The notes: generated by a model from the letters alone, not told the origin. A stretch of DNA of 64,000 nt from Streptomyces hayashii (GCF_024539815.1 NZ_JAHHIU010000078.1:124001-188000), one strand, 5' to 3'. Positions 17,150-26,538 are shown, numbered from the stretch's first letter. Numbers and translations: made by a program.

Positions 17150-17470
17150 CAAGCACCGCCCCGCACGCCCGCAACGGGCCCAGCGCAAGAAGACCCGCGC
17201 CGCCATGTCCCACGAGCGGCGCGCAGCAGCCTCCGCAAAAGCGGCGGCCTCGGCGACCGCGCCGCCGTCTACCTCGTGATCGACCGCTCCTACTTCATGA
17301 AGAACTACTTCACCGACGGCACCGTCCAGCGGCTGAGCGACCAGATCCTCAGCCTGTCGGCACACCTCGACGACGACGGCAAGGTCCCGGTCGGCGCGGC
17401 TTCTTCTCCGGCGGAATACACACCCTCACGCGAGGCGGCTTGTTCCGCCGCTCCCAGAGTTTCGTCGTCG
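17150..17470 (+). pseudogene. Broken vWA (TerF/TerD-linked type) gene remnant
   Basis: Around 17240-17390 one frame reads GLGDRAAVYLVIDRSYFMKN and then DGTVQRLSDQILSLSAHLDD, matching the MIDAS start of tellurite-type vWA proteins (normally LVLDRSGSM). The MIDAS serine pattern is lost (DRSYFM). A frameshift near 17390 moves the continuation (FFSGGIHTLTR) to another frame, and no full domain follows. Confidence 0.55.
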
Positions 17471-17618
17471 TCGCACTCGGCGCTCACCAGGGTCGCATCG
17501 CGGAGCTGCACAACTCCCTGGGGCACCTCCCTATTGCCCTCGGACAACAGGGGGCTTCCGATCCGCTGGTCCGCCGCCATCTCCATCCACTCAACTCCCG
17601 CGAAAGCGAGAAGTCTTC

Positions 17619-18701
17619 ATGCCCGCATCCACGATCGTCGCCTCCGGCGGGGAGTTCCGCCTCTACGGAGACTCCGTGCAGACCTTCGCTGACCTGCCCG
17701 TGGCCACCTACACGATCGCCTTCTCTCAGACGACCGGCTACAGCCTGCGCCAGACGGAGCCGCTGGCATGCGCCGGAGAGACCGTCTATGGCAGCCACGC
17801 CTCCCGTGTACGGAGGATCGTCACCGGCTACTCCGCCATGGACCGCTCGCTCGGCGTCATCCTCTCCGGCGACAAGGGCATGGGTAAGAGCCTCATGCTC
17901 CGCCTGCTCGCCGAGCGGATGCGCGAGGAGCACCACCTGCCCACCGTGCTCGTACACCACGACACACCGGGGCTGGCAGCCTTCCTCGACGAGCTGGGCG
18001 AAGTCGTCGTCGTCTTCGACGAGTTCGAGAAGATCTTCTCCAACGAGGACGACGAGTCGCAGAACCAGTTCCTGAGTCTGTTCGACGGGCTGAGCACGAC
18101 GAAGCGCCTCTACGTCCTGTCGGTCAACGAGCTGCACCGCGTCAACGACTACATGCTCAACCGCCCCGGCCGCTTCCACTACCACATGCGCTTCGCCTAT
18201 CCCGAGCCCGAGACGGTGGCCACCTACCTGCGCGACCAGGTGCCCGGAGTAGCCGAGAAGCAAGTGGCCGAGATCGTCGACTTCTCCCGGAAGTACGACA
18301 TCAACTTCGACCACCTGCGGGCGATCGCCTTCGAGCTGCGCCTGGGAGAGTCATTCGCCGAGGTGATCGGTGACCTGAATATCAAGCGCAGCGAGCACGC
18401 CGGCTCGCGGATCGAGGCCCACATCACCTGGAAGAACGGCGACACCGACGTCTTCGACGGTCGTGTCGATCTGTTCAACAGCGACAGCCTGCAGACCATC
18501 AACGACTGGGACACCGGCATCGGGCTGCAGTTCCGCATGCGCGACGCCGTCCCGTCCGAGGACGGCTACCAGCTCCCGGATGGTGCCTTCACGCTCACCG
18601 ACCTCCGTGACGAGGACGACAGGTCGCCCGACGACGAGAAGGACCTGCGTGCCGCCGCGGTGATCCTGCGCCGTCCCCCGAAGTACTCCATCGACTTCTG
18701 A
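17619..18701 (+). CDS. AAA+ ATPase, 360 aa
   Basis: A single AAA domain protein: Walker A GDKGMGKS (K90), Walker B VVVFDEFEKIF, sensor-like VLSVNELHRV, and RPGRFHYHMRF as arginine-finger region, then a helical lid. The C-terminal about 110 residues form an extra beta-rich domain with no match I know. Phage-type AAA proteins have this RPGRF arrangement. ATG 17619 lies downstream of GCGAGAAG. The gene is single, closed by a terminator, and is the last gene of the left arm. Its target is unknown. Confidence 0.8.
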   Translation: MPASTIVASGGEFRLYGDSVQTFADLPVATYTIAFSQTTGYSLRQTEPLACAGETVYGSHASRVRRIVTGYSAMDRSLGVILSGDKGMGKSLMLRLLAERMREEHHLPTVLVHHDTPGLAAFLDELGEVVVVFDEFEKIFSNEDDESQNQFLSLFDGLSTTKRLYVLSVNELHRVNDYMLNRPGRFHYHMRFAYPEPETVATYLRDQVPGVAEKQVAEIVDFSRKYDINFDHLRAIAFELRLGESFAEVIGDLNIKRSEHAGSRIEAHITWKNGDTDVFDGRVDLFNSDSLQTINDWDTGIGLQFRMRDAVPSEDGYQLPDGAFTLTDLRDEDDRSPDDEKDLRAAAVILRRPPKYSIDF

Positions 18702-18716
18702 GGACGCCCCCATCTG

Positions 18717-18752
18717 AACCGCCGAGGCGCCACTCCAGTCTCCTCGGCGGTT
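18717..18752 (+). terminator. Hairpin closing the left arm
   Basis: AACCGCCGAGG and CCTCGGCGGTT followed by TTGCTG, after the AAA+ gene. Confidence 0.8.
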
Positions 18753-18797
18753 TGCTGTCCGGCTCACGCGTTCCTGTACAGAAAGCAGCCTTCGACC

Positions 18798-18968
18798 ATG
18801 CCCGAGTACCGCATCGTCTCCGAGCCCCGCCCCGGCGCAGAGCATCGTGAGCCCCGAAGGGCCAACCTTTGCCTCGGCAAGGTCAGTCTCGTCACGGCCA
18901 TCGACTCCGAGGATCTGTTCCGGGTGACCAGGCGTGAGCTGATCTCCTTCGGCAACGACCTGCACTGA
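18798..18968 (+). CDS. hypothetical small protein, 56 aa
   Basis: Unrecognised. The frame from ATG 18798 to TGA 18968 is protein-like (LCLGKVSLVTAIDSEDLFRV), with GAAAG about 13 nt upstream. It ends 5 nt before the HNH gene, suggesting co-transcription. Confidence 0.5.
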   Translation: MPEYRIVSEPRPGAEHREPRRANLCLGKVSLVTAIDSEDLFRVTRRELISFGNDLH

Positions 18969-18973
18969 GCGCT

Positions 18974-19531
18974 ATGCAGCCAGATCCGACTGTGCTGCTC
19001 GCCTGCCTGGCCGTCGCTGCGCTCGGTGTCCTGTGTCTCGCCATCGGCGTTGGCCGTAAGCGGCGTTGGCGTGATCCCACCCGGCTCTTCAGCTGGCCCC
19101 AGAAGCAGCAGCTCATCCGCCAGGCCAACGGCCGGTGCGAGCACAAGCCGCCCCTCTGGTTCCGGTGCCCGGCACCGGGAGCTGAGGCCGATCACATACA
19201 CCCCTGGAGCCGCGGCGGGGCGACTGAACTGTGGAACGGCCAGATGCTCTGCCGCCGGCACAACCGGCGGAAGTCCAACCGTGTGCCGAGCCCCCTCTAC
19301 CGCTGGCGTCTCGCGCGCCGGCGCAAGAGATACGCGGACGACTCCTGGAGCCGTCGCGACTCGTTCGGCCGTTACGAGCGCGAGGAGTACGAGGTCGGAA
19401 TGCGCAGGGCCTCGGAACTGATCGACCCCGCCGAGGACGGCGGCCCGAATCCGTCACAGCTCCAGTGCTCGCAGCACAACGGCTTCGGCCCCTGCCCCGG
19501 CGCCCCCTACTGCACTCCGAAGGATTCCTGA
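18974..19531 (+). CDS. HNH endonuclease-like protein with N-terminal membrane helix
   Basis: 185 aa. Residues about 7-26 are a membrane helix (VLLACLAVAALGVLCLAIGV), followed by basic residues. The HNH core lies at about 52-102: CEHKPPL...C, then EADHIHPWSRGGATELWNGQ and LCRRHNRRK, giving the H-N-H residues and paired cysteines. HNH domains cut or nick DNA. A membrane anchor is unusual and may tie the nuclease to the transfer or entry site. It overlaps the next gene by one base (TGATG). Confidence 0.7.
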   Translation: MQPDPTVLLACLAVAALGVLCLAIGVGRKRRWRDPTRLFSWPQKQQLIRQANGRCEHKPPLWFRCPAPGAEADHIHPWSRGGATELWNGQMLCRRHNRRKSNRVPSPLYRWRLARRRKRYADDSWSRRDSFGRYEREEYEVGMRRASELIDPAEDGGPNPSQLQCSQHNGFGPCPGAPYCTPKDS

Positions 19532-19917
19532 TGACCGACCTGACCCCGAACGACTGGCAGCGTGAGAACCTGCCGCCGCTCGCCGTCGCCTGCCCGGACT
19601 GCGGCTCGGCGGCCGGCGAACTGTGCACGAGCCACGGCGGCACCCGCGCCCGCAACTCCCAGGTGCACCAAGGACGTTCCGCCGCATGGAACCAGGCCCG
19701 GATCGACGGCAACCCAGCCGTCCGCCTCATCCTCGACGCCACCAAGACCCGGCGGGGCATGCACGGCACGCACGCCGCCGAGCTGCTCGACGCCCATGGC
19801 CACACGGCCGAGGCCGAGCGGATCCGCCGCGCCGTGTCCGAGCGGAACGGACTGCTGTCCGCCAAACAGGCCGCCGCGCTCATCCTCGACGAAGCCGAGG
19901 GAGGTAAGACCCAGTGA
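19531..19917 (+). CDS. Zinc-ribbon-type hypothetical protein, 128 aa
   Basis: Residues 21-32 read CPDCGSAAGELC followed by His residues, a small zinc-binding motif common in phage and plasmid proteins. The rest is helical (ILDATKTRRGMHGTHAAELL). Function not recognised. The start overlaps the HNH stop and the next gene starts at GTGA over its end, so the three genes are translationally coupled. Confidence 0.6.
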   Translation: MTDLTPNDWQRENLPPLAVACPDCGSAAGELCTSHGGTRARNSQVHQGRSAAWNQARIDGNPAVRLILDATKTRRGMHGTHAAELLDAHGHTAEAERIRRAVSERNGLLSAKQAAALILDEAEGGKTQ

Positions 19918-21116
19918 GCGCCCGCGACACACTCATCGGGATCCTCCGACAGTGGGCCGAGCGGCACGACGCCGCCCCCCAGACGTCCGAAGCGCTGGTG
20001 GCGGCTTCCGACGCAGAGTTGCTGCGCGAGTGGTCCGTGAAGATCCGCGAGGTCGGCACCGCGAGGGGTTGGTCGGTGTGGGCTGCCGCCTACATGGACC
20101 CCGATGTTGAGTTCGTCGACACCGGCATGCCGTCGACCGAGACTATCGTTGCCGCGCTGCGCCGCCTCGATCGCGTCTCGGTCCTGCGCGAGGTCGACGA
20201 GCAGTTCGCCGCGATGAAGGTGCCCGACGAGTTGAAGGGCACGTTCAACGCCGGTTCCTATGCCGACGCGTGGCGCCGTTGCCGGGTGATCGTCCAGGCC
20301 ATGGCCAAGGAGAAGGGAAGCCGCCCAGAGCACGAACCGCTGGTCGTGTCGCGGTACGACGTCGCCATGGAGCCCGCCTCGGAGGAAGAGCCGGTCTTCA
20401 CGGTCGGCGCGGTCGACGGGCGGCCCGTGGCGCTGTGCTTCGACCCAGAGACGCGCCGGAAGGTCGCGGCCTGGCTCGCACCGGGCGAGATCGCCGAGCT
20501 GGAGCGGCTGCGGGCTCGATTCAGTCGAGGCCCGGCACCGAGTCAGGACCTCACCCAGCGAATCGCCGCGCTGAAGACGGCCAACGCCCAGTGCCGGGCG
20601 GCAACGTTCGTTGCTCTCGCCCTGGCGCTGCGCCAGGAGCCGTCGTATGACCTGGTGACCAAGCTGGAGGACCTCGGAGAACTCGCGTTGACGGGTGAGC
20701 CGGATGAGATTGGAACGCTGGTAGAGCAGATCAGTGAACTGGCTTCGGTCGATGAAGTCGCCACTCGGCTCGGCGGAGAGATCCCGTATGTGCCGGGCCC
20801 GAACAGCCAGGACGCGCCGGAGGCCCCGGCCGCTCCCGACTTCTTCCAGCCGGAGCGCACCTATCAGCGCGGACGCTGGATGTTCCAGTGCCTCGCCGTA
20901 GCCCCCGCGCCCCACAACGGCCAGGTCCACGCGGTCGGCTACCTCGCCCGCCAAGACGGAACCGCGACCGTGCACGGAATGAGCCCCGAGAACTGGAAGC
21001 ACGACGGCTGGACCGACGTCACCGAGACGGAGGCGGCGTTCCCGGACGTCTCCCCCGTGGCGCACGCCGATGCGCCGTCGCGCACTACCGGCGACACTGC
21101 GGGGGAGGACCGGTGA
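19914..21116 (+). CDS. hypothetical protein, 400 aa
   Basis: Unrecognised. It starts at GTG 19914, overlapping the previous stop by 4 nt. The N-terminal 90 residues are helical; the centre has a short beta segment (EPVFTVGAVDGRPVALCFD). The C-terminal about 75 residues (RTYQRGRWMFQCLAVAPAPH to GWTDVTE) resemble a small domain repeatedly found at the end of Streptomyces and phage hypothetical proteins. No catalytic motif or membrane segment seen. Confidence 0.6.
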   Translation: MSARDTLIGILRQWAERHDAAPQTSEALVAASDAELLREWSVKIREVGTARGWSVWAAAYMDPDVEFVDTGMPSTETIVAALRRLDRVSVLREVDEQFAAMKVPDELKGTFNAGSYADAWRRCRVIVQAMAKEKGSRPEHEPLVVSRYDVAMEPASEEEPVFTVGAVDGRPVALCFDPETRRKVAAWLAPGEIAELERLRARFSRGPAPSQDLTQRIAALKTANAQCRAATFVALALALRQEPSYDLVTKLEDLGELALTGEPDEIGTLVEQISELASVDEVATRLGGEIPYVPGPNSQDAPEAPAAPDFFQPERTYQRGRWMFQCLAVAPAPHNGQVHAVGYLARQDGTATVHGMSPENWKHDGWTDVTETEAAFPDVSPVAHADAPSRTTGDTAGEDR

Positions 21117-21210
21117 GCCAGCCGCACGACCCGCACGATCCTCAGCGAAGGGCCTCGACGGCTCCACCGGCGCGAAGGCCGCCTTCTTCCAGGAGCGCAT
21201 CAGCGACGCC

Positions 21211-21396
21211 ATGAGCCGCGCCGCTAACGACGTGAGCGATCTCGCGCCCGAGAACGAGCAGGTACGTGACGCGGCCAACCTCATCGACAGCGCCGCGCTG
21301 CACTACCTCGAGAACCCCGGCGCGACCCCGCGCCAGGCGATCAAGGCCAGCTGCGACCAGGACGTCGACGACGTCCTCGGCTGGATCCAGGACTGA
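21211..21396 (+). CDS. hypothetical small protein, 61 aa
   Basis: Helical and acidic (AANLIDSAALHYLENPGATP). ATG 21211 has no clear ribosome site, and the frame is already protein-like about 20 codons upstream (GAKAAFFQERISDA), with no start there short of 21070 inside the previous gene. A frameshift or non-standard start is possible. Confidence 0.45.
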   Translation: MSRAANDVSDLAPENEQVRDAANLIDSAALHYLENPGATPRQAIKASCDQDVDDVLGWIQD

Positions 21397-21437
21397 TTCG
21401 ACCCACTAATTCTTCCATCCTGAAGGAGCAGATCATC

Positions 21438-21728
21438 ATGGGCGCGAGCATGCTCACCGCCACCATCGCCTTCCCGGCCGGAAGCACCGAACCGCCGAAC
21501 TTCGACCGAGGCCGTCAGCTGCTCGAGAAGATCGAAGATCCCTCGCTCTTCACCTTCGACGAGCCCGGAACTGAGCTGGAGGAGCTGCTACCGGATCTGG
21601 ACGACGAGTCCGACCTCTTCGACGAGAAATGGCCCTCGACTCCCGTGAGACGACATTCCTCACGGTCGCCGACTACAGGCTCTATATCTCCGGCGGGCTC
21701 TCCAACGGCGACACCCCCACGAACGTGA
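21438..21728 (+). CDS. hypothetical protein, 96 aa, probably frameshifted
   Basis: ATG 21438 has a good AAGGAG 9 nt upstream. The acidic N-terminal 65 residues look real (LLEKIEDPSLFTFDEPGTEL), but after about 21628 coding character moves to the frame of the next gene. Either the two overlap by 100 nt or they are one frameshifted gene. Confidence 0.45.
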   Translation: MGASMLTATIAFPAGSTEPPNFDRGRQLLEKIEDPSLFTFDEPGTELEELLPDLDDESDLFDEKWPSTPVRRHSSRSPTTGSISPAGSPTATPPRT

Positions 21729-22099
21729 CCCAAGCGATCTGGGACGCCTACAAGCTGCCCGAGAGCGTGATCCTCGCCATGGGCTTCATCCCGGACTACG
21801 AGCAGCCGCTCTCCCACGCGAACAGCCGCGGGGCCAGCGCGCCCCTCACTGACACCGATGTGGTCGACGCGATCGCGCTCGGCCTGGGCACCTCGCCGGA
21901 GTGGCCCGGCACGGACACCCTCAAGTGGATCGCCGAGGCCATCGGCAAGGTGCGTGACGAACCCGGCAACGCTGAGCCCGTCGAGTACCTCAAGCGCTGG
22001 TCAGAGCGGCACGGCCTCGACCCGCTGTCGAGCAAGTTCCTCTCGGCGTACATCGTCGAAGAGATCGGCAAGGCCGGCGAAGACGAGAGCGAGGACTGA
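21629..22099 (+). CDS. hypothetical protein, 156 aa
   Basis: Unrecognised. Soluble and mixed (TVADYRLYISGGLSNGDTPT; LKRWSERHGLDPLSSKFLSA), acidic at the end. ATG 21629 lacks a good ribosome site and lies within the preceding frame, consistent with translational coupling or a frameshift fusion. Similar to small Streptomyces plasmid genes in style only. Confidence 0.5.
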   Translation: MALDSRETTFLTVADYRLYISGGLSNGDTPTNVTQAIWDAYKLPESVILAMGFIPDYEQPLSHANSRGASAPLTDTDVVDAIALGLGTSPEWPGTDTLKWIAEAIGKVRDEPGNAEPVEYLKRWSERHGLDPLSSKFLSAYIVEEIGKAGEDESED

Positions 22100-22377
22100 C
22101 AGCGCTCGCACGACCCATAATCTGCAGCACTTGGTCAACCAGCTCAACCACCCCTCGAAGAGGCCGGATACGAGACCCCCAGGCCGCCGGTGGAGGAGTT
22201 CGGCTACCGGAAGCGACCAGGGAGCCCACCAACAAGGGCACCTTCCGGCACGAGTAGGTGGTATGGGATGACCCGGAGCTTCAGGGCGAGCCACCAGCCG
22301 GCGCCGGAGAATCCGCCGAAATCGGGCCAGAGACGGGAAAACCGGCGCCGGTGTGCCAGTGACCACCACCCCGACGC
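22100..22377. other. Gap with decayed coding traces
   Basis: No intact gene. Short protein-like pieces in two frames near 22125-22210 (HLVNQLNH, then YETPRPPVEEFGYRKR) suggest a frameshifted remnant. Confidence 0.35.
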
Positions 22378-22647
22378 ATGTCCGCGCCCATGACCACTCT
22401 CCACGTGACCCCGGACGCCCTGTATGCCGCAGCTGTGGAAACGGAGCAGACCGGGCCCGGCGCATATGGGTCGACCAAGGCGGCGAAACAGTCGTACCGA
22501 TCCCGCCCGCCACCAACGACGACTGACGTCACAACGCACCCGCGACCGACACGGGATGCAGCACCCCAGGTTGACGACGCCAACGTGCGCGGCTGGTTCT
22601 TGCGGGAGGGCTGCTCCCAATGGCTGTCCGAGACGGATTTCGACTGA
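22378..22647 (+). CDS. doubtful small protein, 89 aa
   Basis: Weak. Ends of the frame look protein-like (MTTLHVTPDALYAAAVE; NVRGWFLREGCSQWLSETD), the middle does not. It may start at ATG 22390. No ribosome site seen. Confidence 0.25.
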   Translation: MSAPMTTLHVTPDALYAAAVETEQTGPGAYGSTKAAKQSYRSRPPPTTTDVTTHPRPTRDAAPQVDDANVRGWFLREGCSQWLSETDFD

Positions 22648-22709
22648 TCGCCCGCTGGCGACCACCACGCCCGCGTGCTGCACGCTCCTACTGGAAGGAA
22701 GACCCTGTG

Positions 22710-24176
22710 ATGACGCTCCCCACCCCCGGCCAGTTGCGCACGCTCATACATGACGCGCTCACCACAGCGCTGACCCGCGACGCCGCCACACTGCCGGCCT
22801 CCATGCTCTACACGCCCGGCTGCCGCCCCGCGCTGTTCATCGACAGCAGCGTGGTCCGAGGCGGTCCCGGAGTCGGCAAGACGTTGTGGGCCCGAGTCCT
22901 GACCGACCCTGACCTCCGTGCGGCAGCCGCCTATGACCTGAAGATGCCGCGCCTGGAGGATACCCGGGTGATCTCCGCCCCAGGGGCCGCAGGAGACAGC
23001 GACGGCTATCCGGCCGCGCCGGAGCTGGAGGCACTGATCGGCGAAGGAATCCGCCCCGTGACGGTGTGGACCGCTGTCGCCCTGACCGCCCTGGGCGTCT
23101 GCGACCTCACACACCTGCCCAGCTGGCGCGACCGCGCGCAGTGGTTGCTGCGTAACCCCGACGCCCTGCGCCAGGCCGTGGCCGACCTGAACTCGCAGGG
23201 CCACACTCATCTGGTTGTCTTCGACACCTTGGACCGTCTCCACCCCGATCAGCGCATTACGGACCGCCTCGCCTCCGGAGTCCTCCAGCTCGCTGCCGAC
23301 CTGGCCCGCCTCGGGCCGCGCGTGAAGGCGAAGGTCTTCCTACGCCCCGACACCCTCGACGCGGCCCTGTGGGCGCTCAGGTCCGAGGCCCGACGTGCTC
23401 TGCGTACGACCGACTTGAACTGGAGCACGCCGGACCACTGGGGCCAGGTGACCGGAACGCACCTCTACGGGCTGTTCTTCCAGCTCCTGGCGAACCACCC
23501 CAGTGAAGGTGCCGCCGCCTTCCGTTCTCTGACCCCGGGCTGGAGGCTCACCCCCGACGGTCGCTTCAGCGCGCCCGAGCAACTGACCTCCGATCCCGCC
23601 GCGCAGGAACGCCTCTTCACCGTGATCGCGGACCCGTACATGGGCGCGACCGCCCGCAAGGGCTCCACGTACCGGTTCATGCTCACGCATCTCCAGGACG
23701 GTGTCGGCGGAATCAGCCCGCGCCCGTTCCTCATCGCACTGAGGCAGGCCGTGCGCCACGCCCTGGACGATCACCCCGACCACCCGCGCGCCCTTCACCA
23801 CCGGGACATCCGCCGGGGCGTGCCGGAGGGAGCGCGTGCCCGCGCCGCAGAAGTCGAGCAGGCCATGCCATGGGTGCGGGCGGCACTCGCTCCGCTGGCC
23901 GGGCAGCAGCTGCCGATCGAATCCGACCAGGTCATCGCCCAGTGGGACCACGCGTGCCTGCCAGACCGTCTTCGACGTCTCGGCTCCCGCACGGCGGACC
24001 CGTACCCCGGCGGCATGCGGCACCTAGCCCGCTACCACGACCTCCTCGAAGAGCTCACTGCTGCTGGCGTCGTGCACCCCAGTACCGATGGGTCCTGGGA
24101 CATGCCCGATCCGTTCCGCATCGCGCACGGCCTGGGACGCCGAGGGAGCGTGAAGCCGGCCTCGGCCCCCGTCTAG
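22710..24176 (+). CDS. P-loop NTPase, 488 aa
   Basis: Walker A GGPGVGKT (K57) and Walker B LVVFDTLDRL are clear, with a helical C-terminal half and a possible winged-helix region near the end (YHDLLEELTAAGVVHPSTDG). Such large single-domain NTPases occur on Streptomyces plasmids and genomes without known role; KAP- or STAND-like signalling ATPases are possible relatives. GTG 22707/ATG 22710 follow AAGGAAG; the frame is open further upstream but lacks a site. It stands alone, with a 640-nt gap after it. Confidence 0.7.
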   Translation: MTLPTPGQLRTLIHDALTTALTRDAATLPASMLYTPGCRPALFIDSSVVRGGPGVGKTLWARVLTDPDLRAAAAYDLKMPRLEDTRVISAPGAAGDSDGYPAAPELEALIGEGIRPVTVWTAVALTALGVCDLTHLPSWRDRAQWLLRNPDALRQAVADLNSQGHTHLVVFDTLDRLHPDQRITDRLASGVLQLAADLARLGPRVKAKVFLRPDTLDAALWALRSEARRALRTTDLNWSTPDHWGQVTGTHLYGLFFQLLANHPSEGAAAFRSLTPGWRLTPDGRFSAPEQLTSDPAAQERLFTVIADPYMGATARKGSTYRFMLTHLQDGVGGISPRPFLIALRQAVRHALDDHPDHPRALHHRDIRRGVPEGARARAAEVEQAMPWVRAALAPLAGQQLPIESDQVIAQWDHACLPDRLRRLGSRTADPYPGGMRHLARYHDLLEELTAAGVVHPSTDGSWDMPDPFRIAHGLGRRGSVKPASAPV

Positions 24177-24816
24177 CCCGGCTGAGGCGCGCCCGGACTC
24201 CGGCCACGCACCGGCACGTGCACCAGCTATCGCGCCGCTGCCCCGCCGCCGGATACCGACTAGCAGGGGTGCGCCTCCCGTCGGCTGCGACGAGTGGTCG
24301 CACAGCGTGAGCGCAGGCGCTGGTCGGCTCGGTTCCTGGAGCCGAAGGCGTTGCGCTTCGAACCGCGCATCACCCGCGCCCTCAAGGCCCTCGCCGAGGC
24401 GGCCCTTCCAGCCCGTGACGCTCGGCACCTTGCGGGTGGAAGGGCCGCCGACGTTCGAGCGGCAGCCGCGCACGGCTGACGACCCGTGAGCGACCCCCGA
24501 CTACGTCCCCGGCTCCCGGCCTCCAGCGGCCCCACCGCCCGCAGAGCACCACTTCGGCTAGCCGGGCACCGTCCCCGAGGGCCGAGTGCAGGTGCACGCA
24601 CGAGCCTCCGTGCGTGGCGGGCTGGATCGACACCGTCGAGCGGGAGCCCGAGCGCGGCGCCGACAGCCGACCGTACCCGGGACAGCCAGCCCGTCACCCA
24701 CCAGACGAAACGCCCTTGTTTCAACTGCCGCCCCGAGGCGGCCCAAGCCCTGGCCGACTCGATGCCCACGCGCGGCCAGCAATTCTCGAAGTTCCGTAAG
24801 CGCAAGGAGCGCTGAT
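24177..24816. other. 640-nt gap without a recognised gene
   Basis: Only short, competing frames; a stretch at 24340-24420 is mildly protein-like (LEPKALRFEPRITRALKALA) but has no start or continuation. Probably decayed DNA plus the promoter of the LuxR-type gene. Confidence 0.35.
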
Positions 24817-25269
24817 ATGTCCTTAGCCCAACCTACCGAGACGCGCCCCCCGACCTGGCGCGAGGAGCTGACCCACGACCTGGCCGACGCCACAGAGAAG
24901 ACGCGGGCGGCCTGGCTGTCGCAGCGCAACGTCGTCGCCACCTACCTGCGGGCCGTCATGCCCCACTTGGAGGCGGCGTTCCACCGGGGCAGGCGCGGCC
25001 ACCTGCGCGACCTGGGGATGCTCCCGCCCTCGCTGACGCACCCGCTCACCGGCCGCGAGAAGCAGGTCATCGTCCGCGTGGCGCGCGGCATGTCCAACGC
25101 GAAGACCGGCGTGGACCTGTTCCTCTCCGAGGACACGATCAAGACCCACCTGCGGCGCATCTACAAGAAGACCGGCACGCACGACCGGGCCCACGCTGTC
25201 GCCCTCCTGCTGATCCGGGGCGACATCACGGCGGCCGACGTCCTGGAGCCCCTGGATGACGACCGCTGA
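24817..25269 (+). CDS. LuxR/GerE-type helix-turn-helix protein
   Basis: 150 aa. The C-terminal part (about 72-135) is a LuxR-type HTH: LTGREKQVIVRVARGMSNAK, then LFLSEDTIKTHLRRIYKKTG. The N-terminal 70 residues are helical and contain no receiver, so it is not a standard response regulator. ATG 24817 follows AAGGAG. Probably a small activator for accessory genes; targets unknown. Confidence 0.8.
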   Translation: MSLAQPTETRPPTWREELTHDLADATEKTRAAWLSQRNVVATYLRAVMPHLEAAFHRGRRGHLRDLGMLPPSLTHPLTGREKQVIVRVARGMSNAKTGVDLFLSEDTIKTHLRRIYKKTGTHDRAHAVALLLIRGDITAADVLEPLDDDR

Positions 25270-25606
25270 CGCCCCTCTCCCGCACCTGGCGCCCGCAGAC
25301 AGCACCGAGCGCCCGGTCCACCTCGTCGAAATCCGGCGCCCCGACGACGAGTACCCAGCCGCTGCGCCGGCGGGCATGGTGCGGCGGCTGCCAGTTTCAC
25401 AGCGCCACTGTGAACGCCTGGCCCCCGGACGGCTCGTATCCCATCGAGGCGACCACGCTCACCGACACCGCGGAGTTCCAGGACTTCTCATGGGGCCACG
25501 GGTACGAGCGCGAGATGCCGCTCGACACCCCCGCGAAGGAAGTGGCCGACGTCGTCCTCGCCACCTTCCGGCCCAGGAGAAGCAGAGCGTGCTGGTCAGC
25601 TGAGCC
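25256..25606 (+). pseudogene. Frameshifted hypothetical gene
   Basis: ATG 25256 overlaps the LuxR-type gene. The first 45 codons are protein-like in that frame (HLVEIRRPDDEYPAAAPAGM). Past about 25390 the coding frame is the +1 neighbour (FHSATVNAWPPDGSYPIEAT, then FSWGHGYEREMPLDTPAKEV). A single-base indel would restore one gene of about 110 codons. Function unknown. Confidence 0.45.
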
Positions 25607-25616
25607 CCGTACGGCA

Positions 25617-25649
25617 AGCCGGGGTCTCAGTTCAACGGAGGCCCCGGCT
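25617..25649 (+). terminator. Hairpin after the frameshifted gene
   Basis: AGCCGGGG and CCCCGGCT, eight pairs, 17-nt loop. Confidence 0.55.
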
Positions 25650-25723
25650 TCGTCATGCCGTCGTGCTCGCCGCCAGATCCACAACATCCCCCTGCACCTC
25701 AGAGGAAGCGCAGTACACCCGCC

Positions 25724-25831
25724 ATGACCAAACCGACCAACCCTTACGCCCAGGCTTACTCGGACTTTCTGAGCGAGGCCGCCGAGCACCAGGCCCAGCA
25801 GGCTGAGACCTCTGAGACGGTGCCGGCATGA
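25724..25831 (+). CDS. tiny coupled ORF, 35 aa
   Basis: Reads TNPYAQAYSDFLSEAAEHQA and is Ala/Glu/Gln-rich. Its TGA overlaps the ATG of the next gene (ATGA), and AGAGGAAG lies upstream. The arrangement is typical of translational coupling; function unknown. Confidence 0.5.
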   Translation: MTKPTNPYAQAYSDFLSEAAEHQAQQAETSETVPA

Positions 25832-26538
25832 GCCGCCGTCAAAACCAGGACCCAGCGATCGACGCGGAGCACGGCGGTGAGATCCACCCCGCCTTCGGCG
25901 TCGCGGTCGTGACGCGCAGGCATGGATCAGGCCGTTCGCTGTTCCAGTCCGACCTGCTCCACAACGAGACCGTCTCGCTCTCCGTCCACGAGGCCGTACG
26001 CAAGCGCGACCTTAACCACGACTGGGTCCATCCGGGCCGAGAGCTCGTGGAGATCGAGATGAGCCTCGCGCAGTGGGGCTCGCTCGTGTCCTCCATGGGG
26101 CTCGGCAGCGGCGTCCCGGTGACCATCCGGCGTACCGAGCACAACGCCTTCGTACCCGAGATCCCTCATCAGCCCCGCACCGCCGAGAACCTGCGAGAGG
26201 TTCGCGAGGTCACCGACCGGATGTACGCCCGCGTCAAGGCCGCCACGGCGGCATTGCACGAGGCGATCCACGAGAAGAAGGGAGTGAGGGCCACCAAGGA
26301 AGCACTCAACGCACTGGAGAACGCCGTCGCCGGTGCGGGTAGCAACGCCCAGTTCACCGTCGACTCACTCGTGGAGGCCGGCGAGCAGGTCGTCGCCCAG
26401 GCCCGCGCCGATATCGAGGCCCACGTCCTGGAGGTCGTCCGACTGACGGGTACCGAGCCCTCCATCGAAGCCTCGTCCTTCGATGCCCCGGCGCTGCCGG
26501 GGCCCGCTACCAGCCGAGAGGAGCCCACCGATGCCTGA
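25828..26538 (+). CDS. hypothetical protein, 236 aa
   Basis: Unrecognised. Residues 20-110 look globular (HPAFGVAVVTRRHGSGRSLF; SLAQWGSLVSSMGLGSGVPV); 125-220 are a long helix-rich segment (LREVREVTDRMYARVKAATA), possibly coiled coil. No metal or nucleotide motif. Translation is coupled to the 35-aa ORF before it and to the zinc-ribbon gene after it. Confidence 0.6.
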   Translation: MSRRQNQDPAIDAEHGGEIHPAFGVAVVTRRHGSGRSLFQSDLLHNETVSLSVHEAVRKRDLNHDWVHPGRELVEIEMSLAQWGSLVSSMGLGSGVPVTIRRTEHNAFVPEIPHQPRTAENLREVREVTDRMYARVKAATAALHEAIHEKKGVRATKEALNALENAVAGAGSNAQFTVDSLVEAGEQVVAQARADIEAHVLEVVRLTGTEPSIEASSFDAPALPGPATSREEPTDA

